From Thecaphora thlaspeos (lineage: Eukaryota > Basidiomycota > Ustilaginomycetes > Urocystidales > Glomosporiaceae), in the NCBI GenBank assembly GCA_900291925.1, contig UWYS01000003.1:930001-994000 (forward strand): DNA of 64,000 nt, read 5' to 3'. The translations under genes were made by a program, and so were the position numbers. The notes beneath the pieces were generated by a model. That model did no database searches. It worked only from the letters and a program-made list of their open reading frames with translations, and was not told the DNA's origin. How positions within the stretch are numbered: position 1 is the stretch's first letter; every line of letters begins with the position of its first letter. Below are positions 1-10,463 of the stretch, one piece after another.

Positions 1-1295
1 CGCATCTTGGGCACCGAGGTCCGCCGGTCCCACACCTTGACGACGTTGTCGTTGCCGCCGGTCGCCATCAGCGCGCTGTCGGCGCGCCACTCCATGCCGC
101 ACACCGGTCCCGAGTGCGCCTTCTCCAGCGTCCGCGTCAGGGCGTCGCGCTCGCGCACGTCAAACTCCTTGATGATGCCGGACTGGAAGCCTGCGTTGAG
201 CGTGCCGTCGGGCGCCCAGGCCATGACGTTGACGGCCGCAATGTCGGCGCCGCCCTCTGCGCTGGGTTTGAGCGTCCTGAGCCTGTTCGAGCACTCGACG
301 TCCCAGATCTGCGTGTAGCCGCCCTCGAGACCGACCGAGAGGATGTTGCCGTCCGCATCCCAACGGAGGCCCGTGACGAGCCCGTTGCCTCCGACGCGTT
401 CCGACTGGCTGGTGGTGTCGAGGAGCTGCGAGGCGTCGCCCGTGTTGCCATTCCACAGCCATACGCCGGTCTGGAGCGCGATGGCGACGATGTTGGTCGA
501 GGACCAGTCGAGCAGGTTGTAGTAGTAGTCGTCGACCATGTTGGGCGCGTCGAGGGTGCGCTCCGGGTTAGTGGGGATCTTTCGCCTTCCGGCGCTGCTG
601 AGGCTGCTGGGCAGCGTGGACTTGGGCTTGGCGACGGCGTAGCGGCTGCGAACGTCGGGCCCGGCGGGGGTGCCAGGGCAGGCTGCGGAGAACGAGAGGA
701 TCCTCTGGCCCCTCTCTGCGTTGGCGGCCTCCTCAAGTGTCTGTGCGCCCTCGAGGTCGGTGGGGATGACATTGGCGGCGGCAATGTTTGCGGCGATGAT
801 GTTGGTGTCGATACCGTCGCTGGAGGACTGTGAGCGGATGGTGTCGTTGGTGTCGTCGTCGGCGAGCGAGTGACCGCCGCCGGGCCCGGTCGACTTCTTG
901 AGCTCGCGGTTGGGGATGTAGCGGTCGCCTCGCTGATGGGGTAAGACCAAAGGGGCACCATGAACAGAAGGGTCAGGGCGGGTCTCGTTGTGGCGAAGTA
1001 ATCGCTCGCGTGTATCGCCTGTACTCACGCTGATGCTTGCGGCGGTCTTGGTCTTCTGCGCCTTGTCGGGGCCCTGCCAGTCCTTTGTGACGCCTGTCCT
1101 GAGGTCGTTTATGCTGAAGGATCCGCTGTCGTCCCTGTCCTTGCGACCGAGGGGAGCGTGTCGAGGTGCGCTAGCCTTGTGGGCGCCGCCCTTTGAGGGA
1201 GAGTCAGCGAGCTTGATGGCGCCGAGGTTGGTGGACAGGTCTGCGAGGGGCAGATCCGCGGCGAGGTGTCTAGAGCGAGCCGGTGAGAGGACCAT
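1..1295 (-). CDS. CDC20: Cdc20/Slp1-type APC/C activator, C-terminus cut by the window edge
   Basis: Mitotic activator of the anaphase-promoting complex, which recruits substrates to the ubiquitin ligase at anaphase. Modelled as two exons, 1295-1029 and 932-1 (running off the left edge), with a 96-nt intron (donor GTGAGT, acceptor CAG) that keeps frame. Exon 2 opens with the C-box DRYIPNR (about residues 92-98), which binds the APC/C. It then has the linker RKIPTNPERTLDAP and the start of a WD40 propeller: VDDYYYNLLDWSS, GLRWDADGN and GLEGGYTQIWD, ending at GGNDNVVKVWD. The 'TNPERTLDAPNMVDDYYYNLLDW' type of linker is closer to Cdc20/Slp1 than to Cdh1. About 399 residues are visible; the remaining WD40 blades and the IR tail lie outside. 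Start chosen at the first ATG of exon 1, which opens MVLSPARSRHLAADL. Family assignment is secure; the Cdc20 versus Cdh1 call is probable. Confidence 0.9.
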   Translation of the reverse strand, partial: MVLSPARSRHLAADLPLADLSTNLGAIKLADSPSKGGAHKASAPRHAPLGRKDRDDSGSFSINDLRTGVTKDWQGPDKAQKTKTAASISVSTGDTRERLLRHNETRPDPSVHGAPLVLPHQRGDRYIPNRELKKSTGPGGGHSLADDDTNDTIRSQSSSDGIDTNIIAANIAAANVIPTDLEGAQTLEEAANAERGQRILSFSAACPGTPAGPDVRSRYAVAKPKSTLPSSLSSAGRRKIPTNPERTLDAPNMVDDYYYNLLDWSSTNIVAIALQTGVWLWNGNTGDASQLLDTTSQSERVGGNGLVTGLRWDADGNILSVGLEGGYTQIWDVECSNRLRTLKPSAEGGADIAAVNVMAWAPDGTLNAGFQSGIIKEFDVRERDALTRTLEKAHSGPVCGMEWRADSALMATGGNDNVVKVWDRRTSVPKM

Positions 1296-1935
1296 GGTGA
1301 TGTATGTGTGTTGAGGCTTCTCGTTTTGTCCTTGTGGTTTTGTGTGGTTGTTGCGGTTGTGTTTGGGTGTGGTTCGTGAGACGGTAGCAGACGGGGGAGG
1401 AATGATTGGGGGAAGGCAGGGAGAACGCAAAGAGAGGACAAGGGGGAGGAGAGGCCGGAGCAAGGGAAATGGGCGGAAAGCGGCGCGGCTCGTGCCAGGC
1501 GTGCAAAGCCCTTTTTGCGCCGGTGGCCGCCGTGGATCTTTACTCAACACCAACACACCAACACTTGGCCCTCATTTCGGATCCGCCTCAGCCACGCGGC
1601 GACGCGCACACGCCAATCACGCTCTGCCATCGAGCAGGACGCCGCAACTCTACTAGCTGCGTCAGCTCCTCTTCCCACAGCGGAGCATCACTCCAAAGCC
1701 CGGCCGGCGGATCACATCCACCGAGGCTACTGTCAGCACTCGTCGCAACACAAAGGCGACCTTCTCTCCAGTCCTCTCCAACTCGCTCGCAAACGCCAAG
1801 GCAGTCGCCTCGAATGTCCATTTCTCCTCTCTCTCTCTCTCTCGCCCGAGTGTGTAGGGCAGCAACAGTCATCCTAGAAGGACCCGCCTCTGAAAAAGAG
1901 TCCATCGCCTTCGTCGCCATGGTTGCCCTTGATGT
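1296..1935. other. Intergenic: CDC20 5' region and 3' flank of the seven-span gene
   Basis: About 640 bases with no convincing gene. It should contain the CDC20 promoter and leader (reading leftwards) and the 3' flank of the next minus-strand gene. A CT dinucleotide run lies near 1826-1843. Short open frames on both strands have no recognisable protein features. Confidence 0.6.
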
Positions 1936-4406
1936 CTAGACTTCCTTGGTCTTCACCTGTCGACGCGGTCCGGGTGAAAGTTCTGACGAAGGACGGGGCG
2001 AGTAAAATACACCCCCATCCACCGACTTTTGTTCCTCACCCGCCGACAAGCCATGAACGATCCGCAAGCCGTCGATGGCCTCCTCTTCCTCGACCGTCGA
2101 GAGCGCCTCTTGCCTCGACGTTCCGGGAACGAACGGCGTCCAAGGTCGATGGTACGCTTGATCTCCGTCTGGAACGTGCAGTCGCGGTGCATTCGACCCG
2201 TCAACCCCGTCGTCCGTCGACTTGTCAGTCACAGGGGCCGCACATCGCCAAGCTTCCAGATCGGACTGGAGCGGTTTGCGCCTTTCCGGTGCTGTTTGTG
2301 GCGGTCTCTGTCGTCCGTTAGGCGCTAGCCTTAGCGGGAAAGGTCTCATAGGTTGATGCAGACGAGCCCGTTCCTTCGCCGTACCCGTCGACGGCGACGT
2401 TGAGGGTCGACATGGCGTGGTTAGCGTGTGGTGACGGTAGGAGGGATTCAGGTGTCTTGGTGGGCAAAGACGTTTTTCGTGCAGTGTCCATGAGATGGCG
2501 TGTGCGAGAGGCGGACGCACAGGACCTGTAGAGGAGATGTCTGCCGAGAGACCGTCTTCGAGTTCGCCAAAGGTGTTGAACGTCGCTGCAGATCCTGGTG
2601 TGGATCCGCAACCTTTGCTGTCGTGGTGGTCTACCGTTTGCAAGCAGTTTTGGCGCGACGACAAGCTCCTCGTGTGCGGAACGGGGAATCTCTTGACGGT
2701 GAGCGTCAAGCCGCCGTCGAACGTAAACTGGCTCATGCCCGTCGGAGGTCGTTCCTCATCGTGGCGCGGAGAGGGAAAGGTGAACCTTGCTGCGGCCGAG
2801 GGTGGATAGGGAAGGTCGAGCAATCGAGCCGGTCTCAAGGATCGTGCTGCCGGTCGACGACGAGAGCCGACCGCGATCGTCGGCATGGGCTTCAAACCTG
2901 TTCCTGCCGTTGCCACGCCTTGTCCTTCGTCGTAAGTTGAAGAGGAAGACGGAGGAGAGGCTTGACTTCCGAGCGATTCTGGCTCTTTGCCTCTACCGAC
3001 TCCGCCGCTCGTGCTGGTCCAGTAATTGACTCGGCCGGACTTGTCGCCGAAAGAAGCAGGACCCAGCAGCTCGTGCTGCGATGTCGCTGTCGACATCGTT
3101 GCCGTTGTAAAGATGGTGGCGATGGTACTGCGACTATCTTGACGACCAGCCCATCGATTCAGCTCCGAGGCTGGACGGTACGACGAGTCAACGTCGAAGC
3201 TCGACTCGCTGTCCAATTGCTGCAATCGCGGCCTGTTGCCGCTGCTTGCCCGCGATGACGACAAGGTGGGTATACTTGAGAGGCTGGTGAAATCGTGGTG
3301 CATCGTCTTTCGAGCCGGGCACTGTGGGGAAGTGTTCTTATGGCTTTCACATTCGAGGTTGATCGACATCGATGCGGCGCCGGTTGTAGGCGACAGGTGG
3401 CTGGACCAACGAGAGCATGGCGGTGGGGCGGTTCGAGGTCGATCGGGGCTGGACAGGTCGATACAGGAGGACAAGCAGAGCAGCAAGTAGCCTATCATGC
3501 CCAGAAGCGGGGCGACGACGGTGGTCGCGACCGCGGAGGTCGAGGCCGAGGTGGCAACCACCGCATCGGCTGTGTACGCCACCGCTGCGGCCGCCATACC
3601 AAAGGAAGCCCATCGCTTCTGTCGCGGACTCTGTTCGGTCGAGCGATTCCCTCCCTCCTGCCCGTCACTGCCCCAGCGCGTCGTGATAACGACAATGGCG
3701 AAGAGCAGGGCGTAAAAGAGACCTGTGACGGCGCAAAGCAAGATAGAAAAGTCTCGGATAGTTCTGTCGTCGAAGAGCGTCGACATGTCCGTCCCTCGCT
3801 CTGCTTGTTCCTGTCGCTCCAGAAACGACGCTGTCGTACTGTACTGGACGCCCAGCATGGTCGTCGAAAAGTGCGCAAACAGCACGACGGGCACGTTTGC
3901 GACCAGGCATCTTGCCAGCACCTTGACGACATTGTCGCGTTTCCCGCCGTACTCATCCCTATATCGGCGCGCGAAGCCGACGAGTGCGAAGAGCAGACAT
4001 CCACAAGGGGCGATACTACTCGCCACTATGACGAGATCCGCTACATGTCCCCTCGAATGCGAGATCAATGTATCGGCAAGACGTACGCCGGCGTACGAAA
4101 CTCCGTAAGCTGCCAGCAGCAATGTTGGTACTATGCAGCGGCGTCGAAGGAAGAGGCAGAGGAAGAGGAGGAGGATGCTGCACAGCATGTGCTCGACGCC
4201 GATGAGGTCGAGCGTCGTCTGTTCAAGGAGCGTGGCGGAGTGGCATCGTAGTGGACCGGCCGCGGATGCTGGAGAGAGAGCTGGACCGCCATGACGGAGG
4301 GATGGGGAGAGATACGGCGTCTGTCAGCTTGGTGCGCCTCGTAGGCCGCTCTGTGGGAAGGCGGAATGAGAAGTTGCACGAGGCACTCACACGAAAAGAC
4401 AGACAT
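1936..4406 (-). CDS. Orphan seven-transmembrane-span protein with long disordered tail
   Basis: Unknown integral membrane protein of about 782 residues. Modelled as a 16-nt first exon (4406-4391, encoding MSVFS plus one base), a 122-nt intron (donor GTGAGT, acceptor CCAG) and one long exon 4268-1936. The phase fits and the joined N-terminus reads MSVFSSSAAGPLRCHSATLL. Hydrophobic stretches suggest about seven spans in the first 270 residues, including SILLLFLCLFL, ILLCAVTGLFYALLFAIVVI and APLLGMIGYLLLCLS. The remaining ~500 residues are Ser/Pro/Thr-rich and look cytosolic and disordered, as in fungal GPCR-like proteins. No motif ties it to a known receptor family, so function is not assigned. 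A shorter alternative starts at the ATG at 4188, inside the first span. The 16-nt exon is inferred from splice signals alone. Confidence 0.65.
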
Positions 4407-5463
4407 ATCAAGCAAACTAGACCTGTTCGTATAGGCGAACGGGGCGACCAGCGCTCCCTCCCTGTCGTCCTTCTTGAGTTGAACTTGAACGAAGGAAAGC
4501 AGCCGGCGGTGGATACAAAGGAGGGCAAGAGTGGTCCAAAGGTGTTGGCAAGGCAAAGGGGTAGGGAGGAGGAGAGGAGGTGAGGGGAAAAGGACCTCGT
4601 TTGATCGATGCCCCCCTTCCTCCAAGCAGATCTTCTAATCAAGCAGCCGAACCGCTGCTTCTTTCGTCCCCATCCTCGCCTAGTGGTCGATACTCAAGAT
4701 TCCACCGTCAACCTCGAGGGGTGGGGGTATCCACCGTCAACGTCAGCGCGTTTCTCATGGACAGCGAGGGAGGTGGGCGCTTTTCGGCGTTGGTAGTGCG
4801 TGATTGGGAGACCCACACTAACTACGCTGACCTCCCTCCTCGTCCACGTCGACGTCAGGGAGCAGCGACAATACTCTCCATCAACTCCGTTGTACAATTT
4901 GTCGTTGTCCCATTGAACTGACAACAAGACCGCATACATATCATCAAGAGATTGGTCGATAAGGCCGGAAGTTGTGACGTCCCCTTTTCCTTAGCGCCAT
5001 ATCCGTCGCCACGGAGAACCTAGTCGACCGGTCAATATTTGGGCTGACAATGAAACGAGCTTGCGCCCACCAATCGCCGTCTCCATCGCATATGAACTTC
5101 CCTTGGCGGTGAAAAGGAGAGACAAGGTCCCTCAACCCCCACTCTCGTCTTTGTTCCGGGTCGATCCTTGTGGCGCCCAAGAGCCTCGCTGGTGAGAGAA
5201 CCACAACAAAGATGACCGGCGTCCTTGCAGCTCTGTGAGGAGGTTGCAAAAGAGTGTCTTCTTTCGCTTTCGATGCACACGAAGCAAAGGTCGCCCTTCC
5301 CCCTGTCCGTCTGTTTAGTCTCGAGCATCTGTATTATGTTCTGTCGAGTGAGGACAGCGTCGCATTTCTCTCTCATTCTTTCGTGCGCTTGAAAGGGACT
5401 GTGTTACAGAGTCGCTGCAATCTCTCCTGTGACCCACCGAGCGAAAGGCGTCGGCACCGCTCT
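4407..5463. other. Intergenic: promoter of the seven-span gene and 3' flank of the Q-rich gene
   Basis: About 1.06 kb without a supportable gene. It is somewhat less GC-rich than the neighbours around 4870-5060. Short open frames here lack codon bias, conserved motifs or good splice partners. I found no tRNA-like or repeat structure. Confidence 0.55.
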
Positions 5464-7341
5464 TCACCGCATCGCATACTGGGGATATCCGCCTGGACTC
5501 GCGAAAGCCGCCTGCTGCTGCTGTGGATGCTGCGCGTGTTGCTGATGATGCGGATGGGGATGTTGCTGCTGCTGCTGCGGATTCTGCTGACGATGGTGAT
5601 CAAGCTGCTGCTGATGTTGCAGCGGCATCGCGTGTCCCTGGGCATGTCCGTAGAACTGTCCGCCCACCTGCTGGTTCGGCGGCTGGACCTGCCCCTGCTG
5701 CTGCTGCTGCTGCTGATAGTGCCAGTCGTGAGACGGAGCTGAGTAGCCGCCGCCGCCGGGACCAGGTGGGGCGGGTGAGGGGTATGCGTAGCTCTTGGCC
5801 GGGCTAGACGCGCCCGAGTACGGCATCTTTACTGGATATGAAGAGAGGTGCGGTGAGCCCTGGGCGCCGAGCATTGCCGGCGGAAGCGAGGCGTTCGGGT
5901 TGAAGTTGTACGGCCTGGCCGACGGCGTAAAGGCGTACGACATCCCTTCGGGCGCGGGACCTGGGCTGGCCGATGGCCCGGAGAGTGAGCCGTAGCCTTG
6001 TGCGCCTCCTGCATTCGGCTGATGCAAGGACATTTGCTGCTGCTGCTGTGGAGGTGGTCGAGCGACGCCGTTGGACGCGTGAGGGTAGGAAGAAGGAGTG
6101 CCGGGCGGGTATCGAGCTGGAGTGTTGGGGCTTGAGGCAGGGGACACCTGGTGTTGTGGCGGCTGCTGCTGCTGCTGCTGCCGGTTGTAGGGGTGCGGTT
6201 GTTGTGGGTGCGGCGGTGGCAGGGAATTTCGCTGCTGGCCATAGTTCTGCATGGCTGGACTGGCGCTTCCGTGTTGTGCTGACGGCGAGGCAGCGCTTTG
6301 TGGCCCGCCAGACCTAGTGTGCTGCAGCCCACTGCCGCTCGGCGCCTTCATCGGAGAGGCAGGTCGCCTGGGGTTCGCCTGAGCCTGCATGCCCAGCGCC
6401 GCCAGCTCGGCCTCGTGCCGGTCCTCCCTTTCACTGTACAATCGGCTGGACGCGAATCTCTCTAGCATGCCCTTGCCGCTGTCGCGCGCGACGCCGAGCG
6501 ACGCGACGTTGCGGCTAGCCTTCGATTCACTCTCCTCAGTGAGTCGAACTGTGCGGTTGCTGCGGATCAGCAGGGGCGCTCCGGCCGCCATGTTTGCGAT
6601 GCCGCCACCGAACTCTCCATGGCCGGCGCGGCCGCGCGAGGACCTCGAGCCGAGCGCGTAGAGGGTCTCGTCGAGCGTTCCCCAGTAGCCAGATTGGCCG
6701 CTCTCGCCGCCGCCACTCAGAGCCGGATCGATGGCGCCGATGGTGTGCGAGAAATTGGCAATCGTCGCTCGGTCCGGCAGGACGCTGAGCCTCGCACCGG
6801 AGCTGGGATCGGCAGCCTGAGGCTCAAGTGCGATGAGTGAGGCAAGCGAATCGAGCAGGGCGGCAGCGACGGCGCCTTCTTCGGAACTCGGCTCAAGCTC
6901 ATTCCCGGCGGCGGCAGCCGCCATCGCCTCCTTCCTGCTCGCTTTTGCTGCCGACGAAGTGGCTCTGGCCGCCTTTGGCATGTACGACCTCCTCAGTCGC
7001 TCCCATTGGAACTCCTGCAGCTTCCTCAGCAGGATCAGGTTGCGCTGAAGCTGCGCCGAGATCTTCTCGTCGCGTTCGAGCTGTACGAGAGCTGCCTTGA
7101 TCGCATCCGGGTCGAGTGATTCATCGAGCCCGGTGAGGTCGATATTGAGGCCAGGATGGGCGTCGAAGCCTTGGGTCACTGTCGACTCTAGTCGCGGCGG
7201 TTCCGAGACGATGCCACGGCGCTCTGAGTCTGAATTGCGCAACGCCTCGTCCTGGTATGCCCGGGGTCCCCAGATGGCGAGCTCGGCGGCGCGTGCTCGG
7301 GTCTTAACGGCCCACAGGCGCGCGCTAGCCGTGTGCGACAT
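5464..7341 (-). CDS. Glutamine/proline-rich protein with conserved N-terminal helical region, probably nuclear
   Basis: Single-exon protein of 625 residues, function not recognised. The N-terminal ~230 residues look folded: they open MSHTASARLWAVKTRAR, then have a predicted amphipathic helix with the core LERDEKISAQLQRNLILLRK followed by LQEFQWERLRR (about residues 95-130). A short segment GYWGTLDETLYALGS lies near residue 240. The C-terminal ~300 residues are disordered and very rich in Gln, Pro, His, Ser and Gly, with several poly-Gln tracts encoded by CAG runs. Such a combination is common in transcription or chromatin-complex subunits, but I see no diagnostic domain. Start chosen at the ATG at 7341. 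The frame is open further upstream to 7452, but only from a non-ATG codon. Confidence 0.75.
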   Translation of the reverse strand: MSHTASARLWAVKTRARAAELAIWGPRAYQDEALRNSDSERRGIVSEPPRLESTVTQGFDAHPGLNIDLTGLDESLDPDAIKAALVQLERDEKISAQLQRNLILLRKLQEFQWERLRRSYMPKAARATSSAAKASRKEAMAAAAAGNELEPSSEEGAVAAALLDSLASLIALEPQAADPSSGARLSVLPDRATIANFSHTIGAIDPALSGGGESGQSGYWGTLDETLYALGSRSSRGRAGHGEFGGGIANMAAGAPLLIRSNRTVRLTEESESKASRNVASLGVARDSGKGMLERFASSRLYSEREDRHEAELAALGMQAQANPRRPASPMKAPSGSGLQHTRSGGPQSAASPSAQHGSASPAMQNYGQQRNSLPPPHPQQPHPYNRQQQQQQPPQHQVSPASSPNTPARYPPGTPSSYPHASNGVARPPPQQQQQMSLHQPNAGGAQGYGSLSGPSASPGPAPEGMSYAFTPSARPYNFNPNASLPPAMLGAQGSPHLSSYPVKMPYSGASSPAKSYAYPSPAPPGPGGGGYSAPSHDWHYQQQQQQQGQVQPPNQQVGGQFYGHAQGHAMPLQHQQQLDHHRQQNPQQQQQHPHPHHQQHAQHPQQQQAAFASPGGYPQYAMR

Positions 7342-7451
7342 CGTCGCACCGGCCGAATCGTGGGTCGGCGCAAAAGAAGCGTAATTTCCGTACCTCAGGT
7401 ATGTAACTGGACAAATCCCGGACAAAGAAGGAAGAGAAAAGATCTCTATCA

Positions 7452-9198
7452 TCAGTCCTTGGACATCACAACAAGCATCTGACCTTGGCCTCGCTCGCCG
7501 CGCTCACCTGGCTTTAGTGCATCGCTGCCGCCAAAGTGCAGTTCCACGGATGAGGTTGTCTGGTGCTTCCTGGCGATCCTGCTAGTGGTGTTTGATCTCT
7601 CGCCGAGTGTTGGCACATGCTTGTCCGCTTCCCGCTTCGTCGTCTTGATGTCAGGCGCGATGGCCACAAGGTCCGCCTGACCTGTTGGCGTTGACCAGAC
7701 GACGTCCACAGCAACGAGAACAGCATGAATCGCGCGTCAGATGGAAGCAACAGGTCAGGCTGCAAACGTTTTACAAGTATGCAGTCGGAGCGACGACTTA
7801 CCTGCATCTAGTTTCTCGAGCGTCTCGTGATCCAGGTAGGCTGACTTCGAGAAGAAGTCGCCGCGCGGTAGTCGCATGTGGAGCGCGTACTTGCCCGCGA
7901 CACGTCCGGACTCGAGAAAGGCCTGCACCCCGTTGGTGGCCGGCTCGGCCTTGATCTTGACTTGGCCCTCCGACTTGACCTGCTTGTTACGCTCCTCGAG
8001 CGCCTCTGCGCGCATCTCGACCAGGGAGGCAAGGACGTCGCCTTTGGCGGAGGCACCCTGCTGCTCGGTCTCGCGATACCGTCTCGCCAGCTGGTCGACC
8101 AAGCTGAGGATCAGCGTCAGTGTGCAGAGCCTGCTTCGCTTCTCGTCAAGTTCATCCTTCTGAACATGAGTCTTGGCGTTCGACCAAGGCTCAGTGGCCA
8201 GCTGTCGGATCAGCTTGGCGTCGTCCAGGAGCGGGCTCCTCAGGCTCAAAAGGTGCTCCTGCAGAAGGGAGAGTAAACAACGTACATCAAGAGAAATTGA
8301 CATAGCCGATAGTAGCGTGAGCAAAGCGTTATCGCAAGACCGTTGGTCCAGTGTCGTTGCTGGACTCGAACGGATGTACTTACCCTGACGTCCCGCAGTC
8401 GAGTGCCTTGCTTGAAAGCCTCTCGTAGAGTCGCAAAGGGCAACCGGACGGTTTGCTGAGAGGGTCTGGCCTTCTTATCTGTACCGTTGGCCTGGCGGTC
8501 CTTGGAAGGCCTCTTCGAGTCCAGGATCTCGGGCGCCAAGCTGTGGCACGAGCAAATGGCATTGGCAAGCAAGGGCGGACTTGTCAGCTCAAGCTGATCT
8601 TGCTCTCCCTCTGTCCAGCAGCTTCAAGGACAGATTGGGATTGCCATGGCAACACTCACCTGGACAGGACCGCATTGAGCTTGGCGGCGTCAGGTTCGAG
8701 CAGCTTCAGCTCGAGCCGATCGGTGTCGGGATGCCCTTTTGCCTTCCTTGCCTCTTGGTCTGAAGCGCCGGCCCCGATGCCGAGCAGAGCGCGGTACTCG
8801 TCCGCCTCGGAAGGTGCGTCTAGAGTCTCGGCCGGGCGTGCCGCCTCAACCGGCGCAGCGGCCTTTGGAACGCTCATCGATGGCTGCGACCCATTGTGCT
8901 GCAATGGGCTGCCGACCACTTGGCTGTCTCCGCTGCCGTTAGCTTTGGCGGTCGTCGAGGTGGTGGGGTCAGGCTCGGCAGCAGCCGCGCTGGTGCCGTT
9001 GGTTTTGGGGCTGGGCTGAGGATGAGGCCGAGGCTTCTGCGCCTCCTCTGCAAGAGAAGAGCGCTTGCGCTTGCGATCGACCGCCTTGGAAGGCGAAGCG
9101 TGTAGTGCGGGCATGGCTGGAGGCGAGGCAGCGGCGGTGGCAGCAGCATCATCGGCCTGCTTGGCACCAGCTCTGGCCGAGCGTCGGAGCGGCGACAT
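7452..9198 (-). CDS. Hypothetical, probably nuclear protein (four exons)
   Basis: A 460-residue protein I do not recognise. Exons are 9198-8660, 8540-8384, 8258-7802 and 7681-7452. All three introns (118-125 nt) have GT-AG ends and the summed length is exactly 461 codons. The first ~180 residues are basic and disordered, opening MSPLRRSARAGAK with RKRKR nuclear-localisation-like clusters. The folded part follows: a helical segment LPFATLREAFKQGTRLRDVR running across the exon join into EHLLSLRSPLLDDAKLIRQL. After another helical stretch comes a compact block GKYALHMRLPRGDFFSKSAY (about residues 350-370) and then LDAGQADLVAIAP across the last intron. This short 'RLP-GD-F-SA' block looks like a conserved structural motif, but I cannot name the family. 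Confidence 0.75.
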
Positions 9199-9800
9199 AC
9201 TTTCTGGTCGAGGGTCTGGCTGAGAGGTGGTTGCTCGGATGCCGGATATAGATGATGCTGTAGCTGCGGTCGCCGCGCAGTTTCCAAGATGGTGCTACGC
9301 CTGTGCCGGCGGACAGGCAAGCAAGGCGGGCGGTGGGTGGACACGACGGTTGCGCGATGGCGGCTAACTACACGACGGACTGGCTGTGCGTGGTCTCGTA
9401 GTATTTTCCCGGCCGTCGGCTGCTGCTGGGCGTACAGGCAACCGAGATCCGAGCCGTCGCGAAGCGTGCTGCTGCTGTTCTCTGGTGGTGGTAGAGGCGG
9501 GAGCGCAGGGACGAGCGGCGATTACCTGGAGCTGGAGCTGGATCAGGGCACGATCGACGCAGCAGAAAGTGTCGAGGGGGCAGGGGGAAGGGCGTGGGTG
9601 ACGAGGCTTCCGATGGCTGGTCTGGATCGACGGTCGAAAGAGGTGCGACGGTGCGACGGTGCGACGGGGCGGGTGTCGTATCGGGAAAAAAAGAGCAAGG
9701 CGTGGTAGCGGCGTCAAGAGACGGAGGCTGACGGGACGAGAAGGCGGCGAGAGGGTCGGTGGTGAGGGCGTTAGTGGTGGGCGTGCAATGGAACAGCCTA

Positions 9801-9843
<43 letters not shown>

Positions 9844-10463
9844 CGAAGCGGGCCACAGGGAAGCGATGGGAAGGCGGTGGTGAGGCGTCAAGTGTGAATC
9901 GAGCCAGCGACAAGAGAGCTTCTCTCGGCCTCGGCCTGGGCTTGGGCCTGGGCTTGGGCCTGGCGTGCGTGCCAGCCTGCCGCGCCAGCCTGCTCTACTC
10001 AACGAGCGCAGGCAGGCGCGGGCACGCTAGCACAGCGCTGCGCTCAGATGGCCATCGCGACGAGGCGGACCCTGCCCGTCAGCCTCCCCAGCCAGGCCAG
10101 GTCGATTTCTGATTATTCTGATTTTTTCTTTTTTCCCCCCTCTCGCAGACGCGTCAGCCAAGCCAACCGGCCAGCGAGCCAGCAAAAGGCGTGTCGACCC
10201 ACCGACACTCAGCAGACACAGAGGCCTGCGAGCAACGCAGCAACCGGCCAGCAACGCGCGCCAGCCGCCAAAGCGACCTCTTTGCGCAACGCGCACACGC
10301 ACACGCCTTCCAGCGCCGTCCCCTCGCTTGATATTGGCTACCTCGAGGTCGTCTGGTCGAATAGAGGTCTCTGACACGGACGCATCGGCGCGCGCTTAGG
10401 AAGAATACAAAGTGACAAAGCGACAGCCTGTATTTACACGTTTGAGTGTCTTGGAACGACCCG
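9199..10463. other. Intergenic with microsatellites
   Basis: About 1.27 kb between the start of the unknown gene (reading left) and the 3' end of RNA14. It holds a long CT dinucleotide run (about 9805-9839) and a GGCCTG/GGCTTG hexamer-like repeat (about 9928-9962). Open frames here are of skewed composition and lack protein-like features. No RNA gene was recognised. Confidence 0.6.
9805..9839. repeat. (CT)n microsatellite
   Basis: An essentially pure CT repeat of about 35 bases lies between two minus-strand genes. A second imperfect repeat of a GGCCTG/GGCTTG unit begins about 90 bases further on (9928-9962). Confidence 0.9.

Noticed and set aside
114..833. Plus-strand open frame of 239 codons
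   Set aside because: Exactly opposite the Cdc20 C-box/WD40 coding sequence; composition is that of an antisense shadow in GC-rich coding DNA.
9928..9962. Possible CRISPR-like or regulatory array
   Set aside because: Units are directly adjacent 6-bp repeats without spacers; it is a simple microsatellite in a eukaryotic genome.
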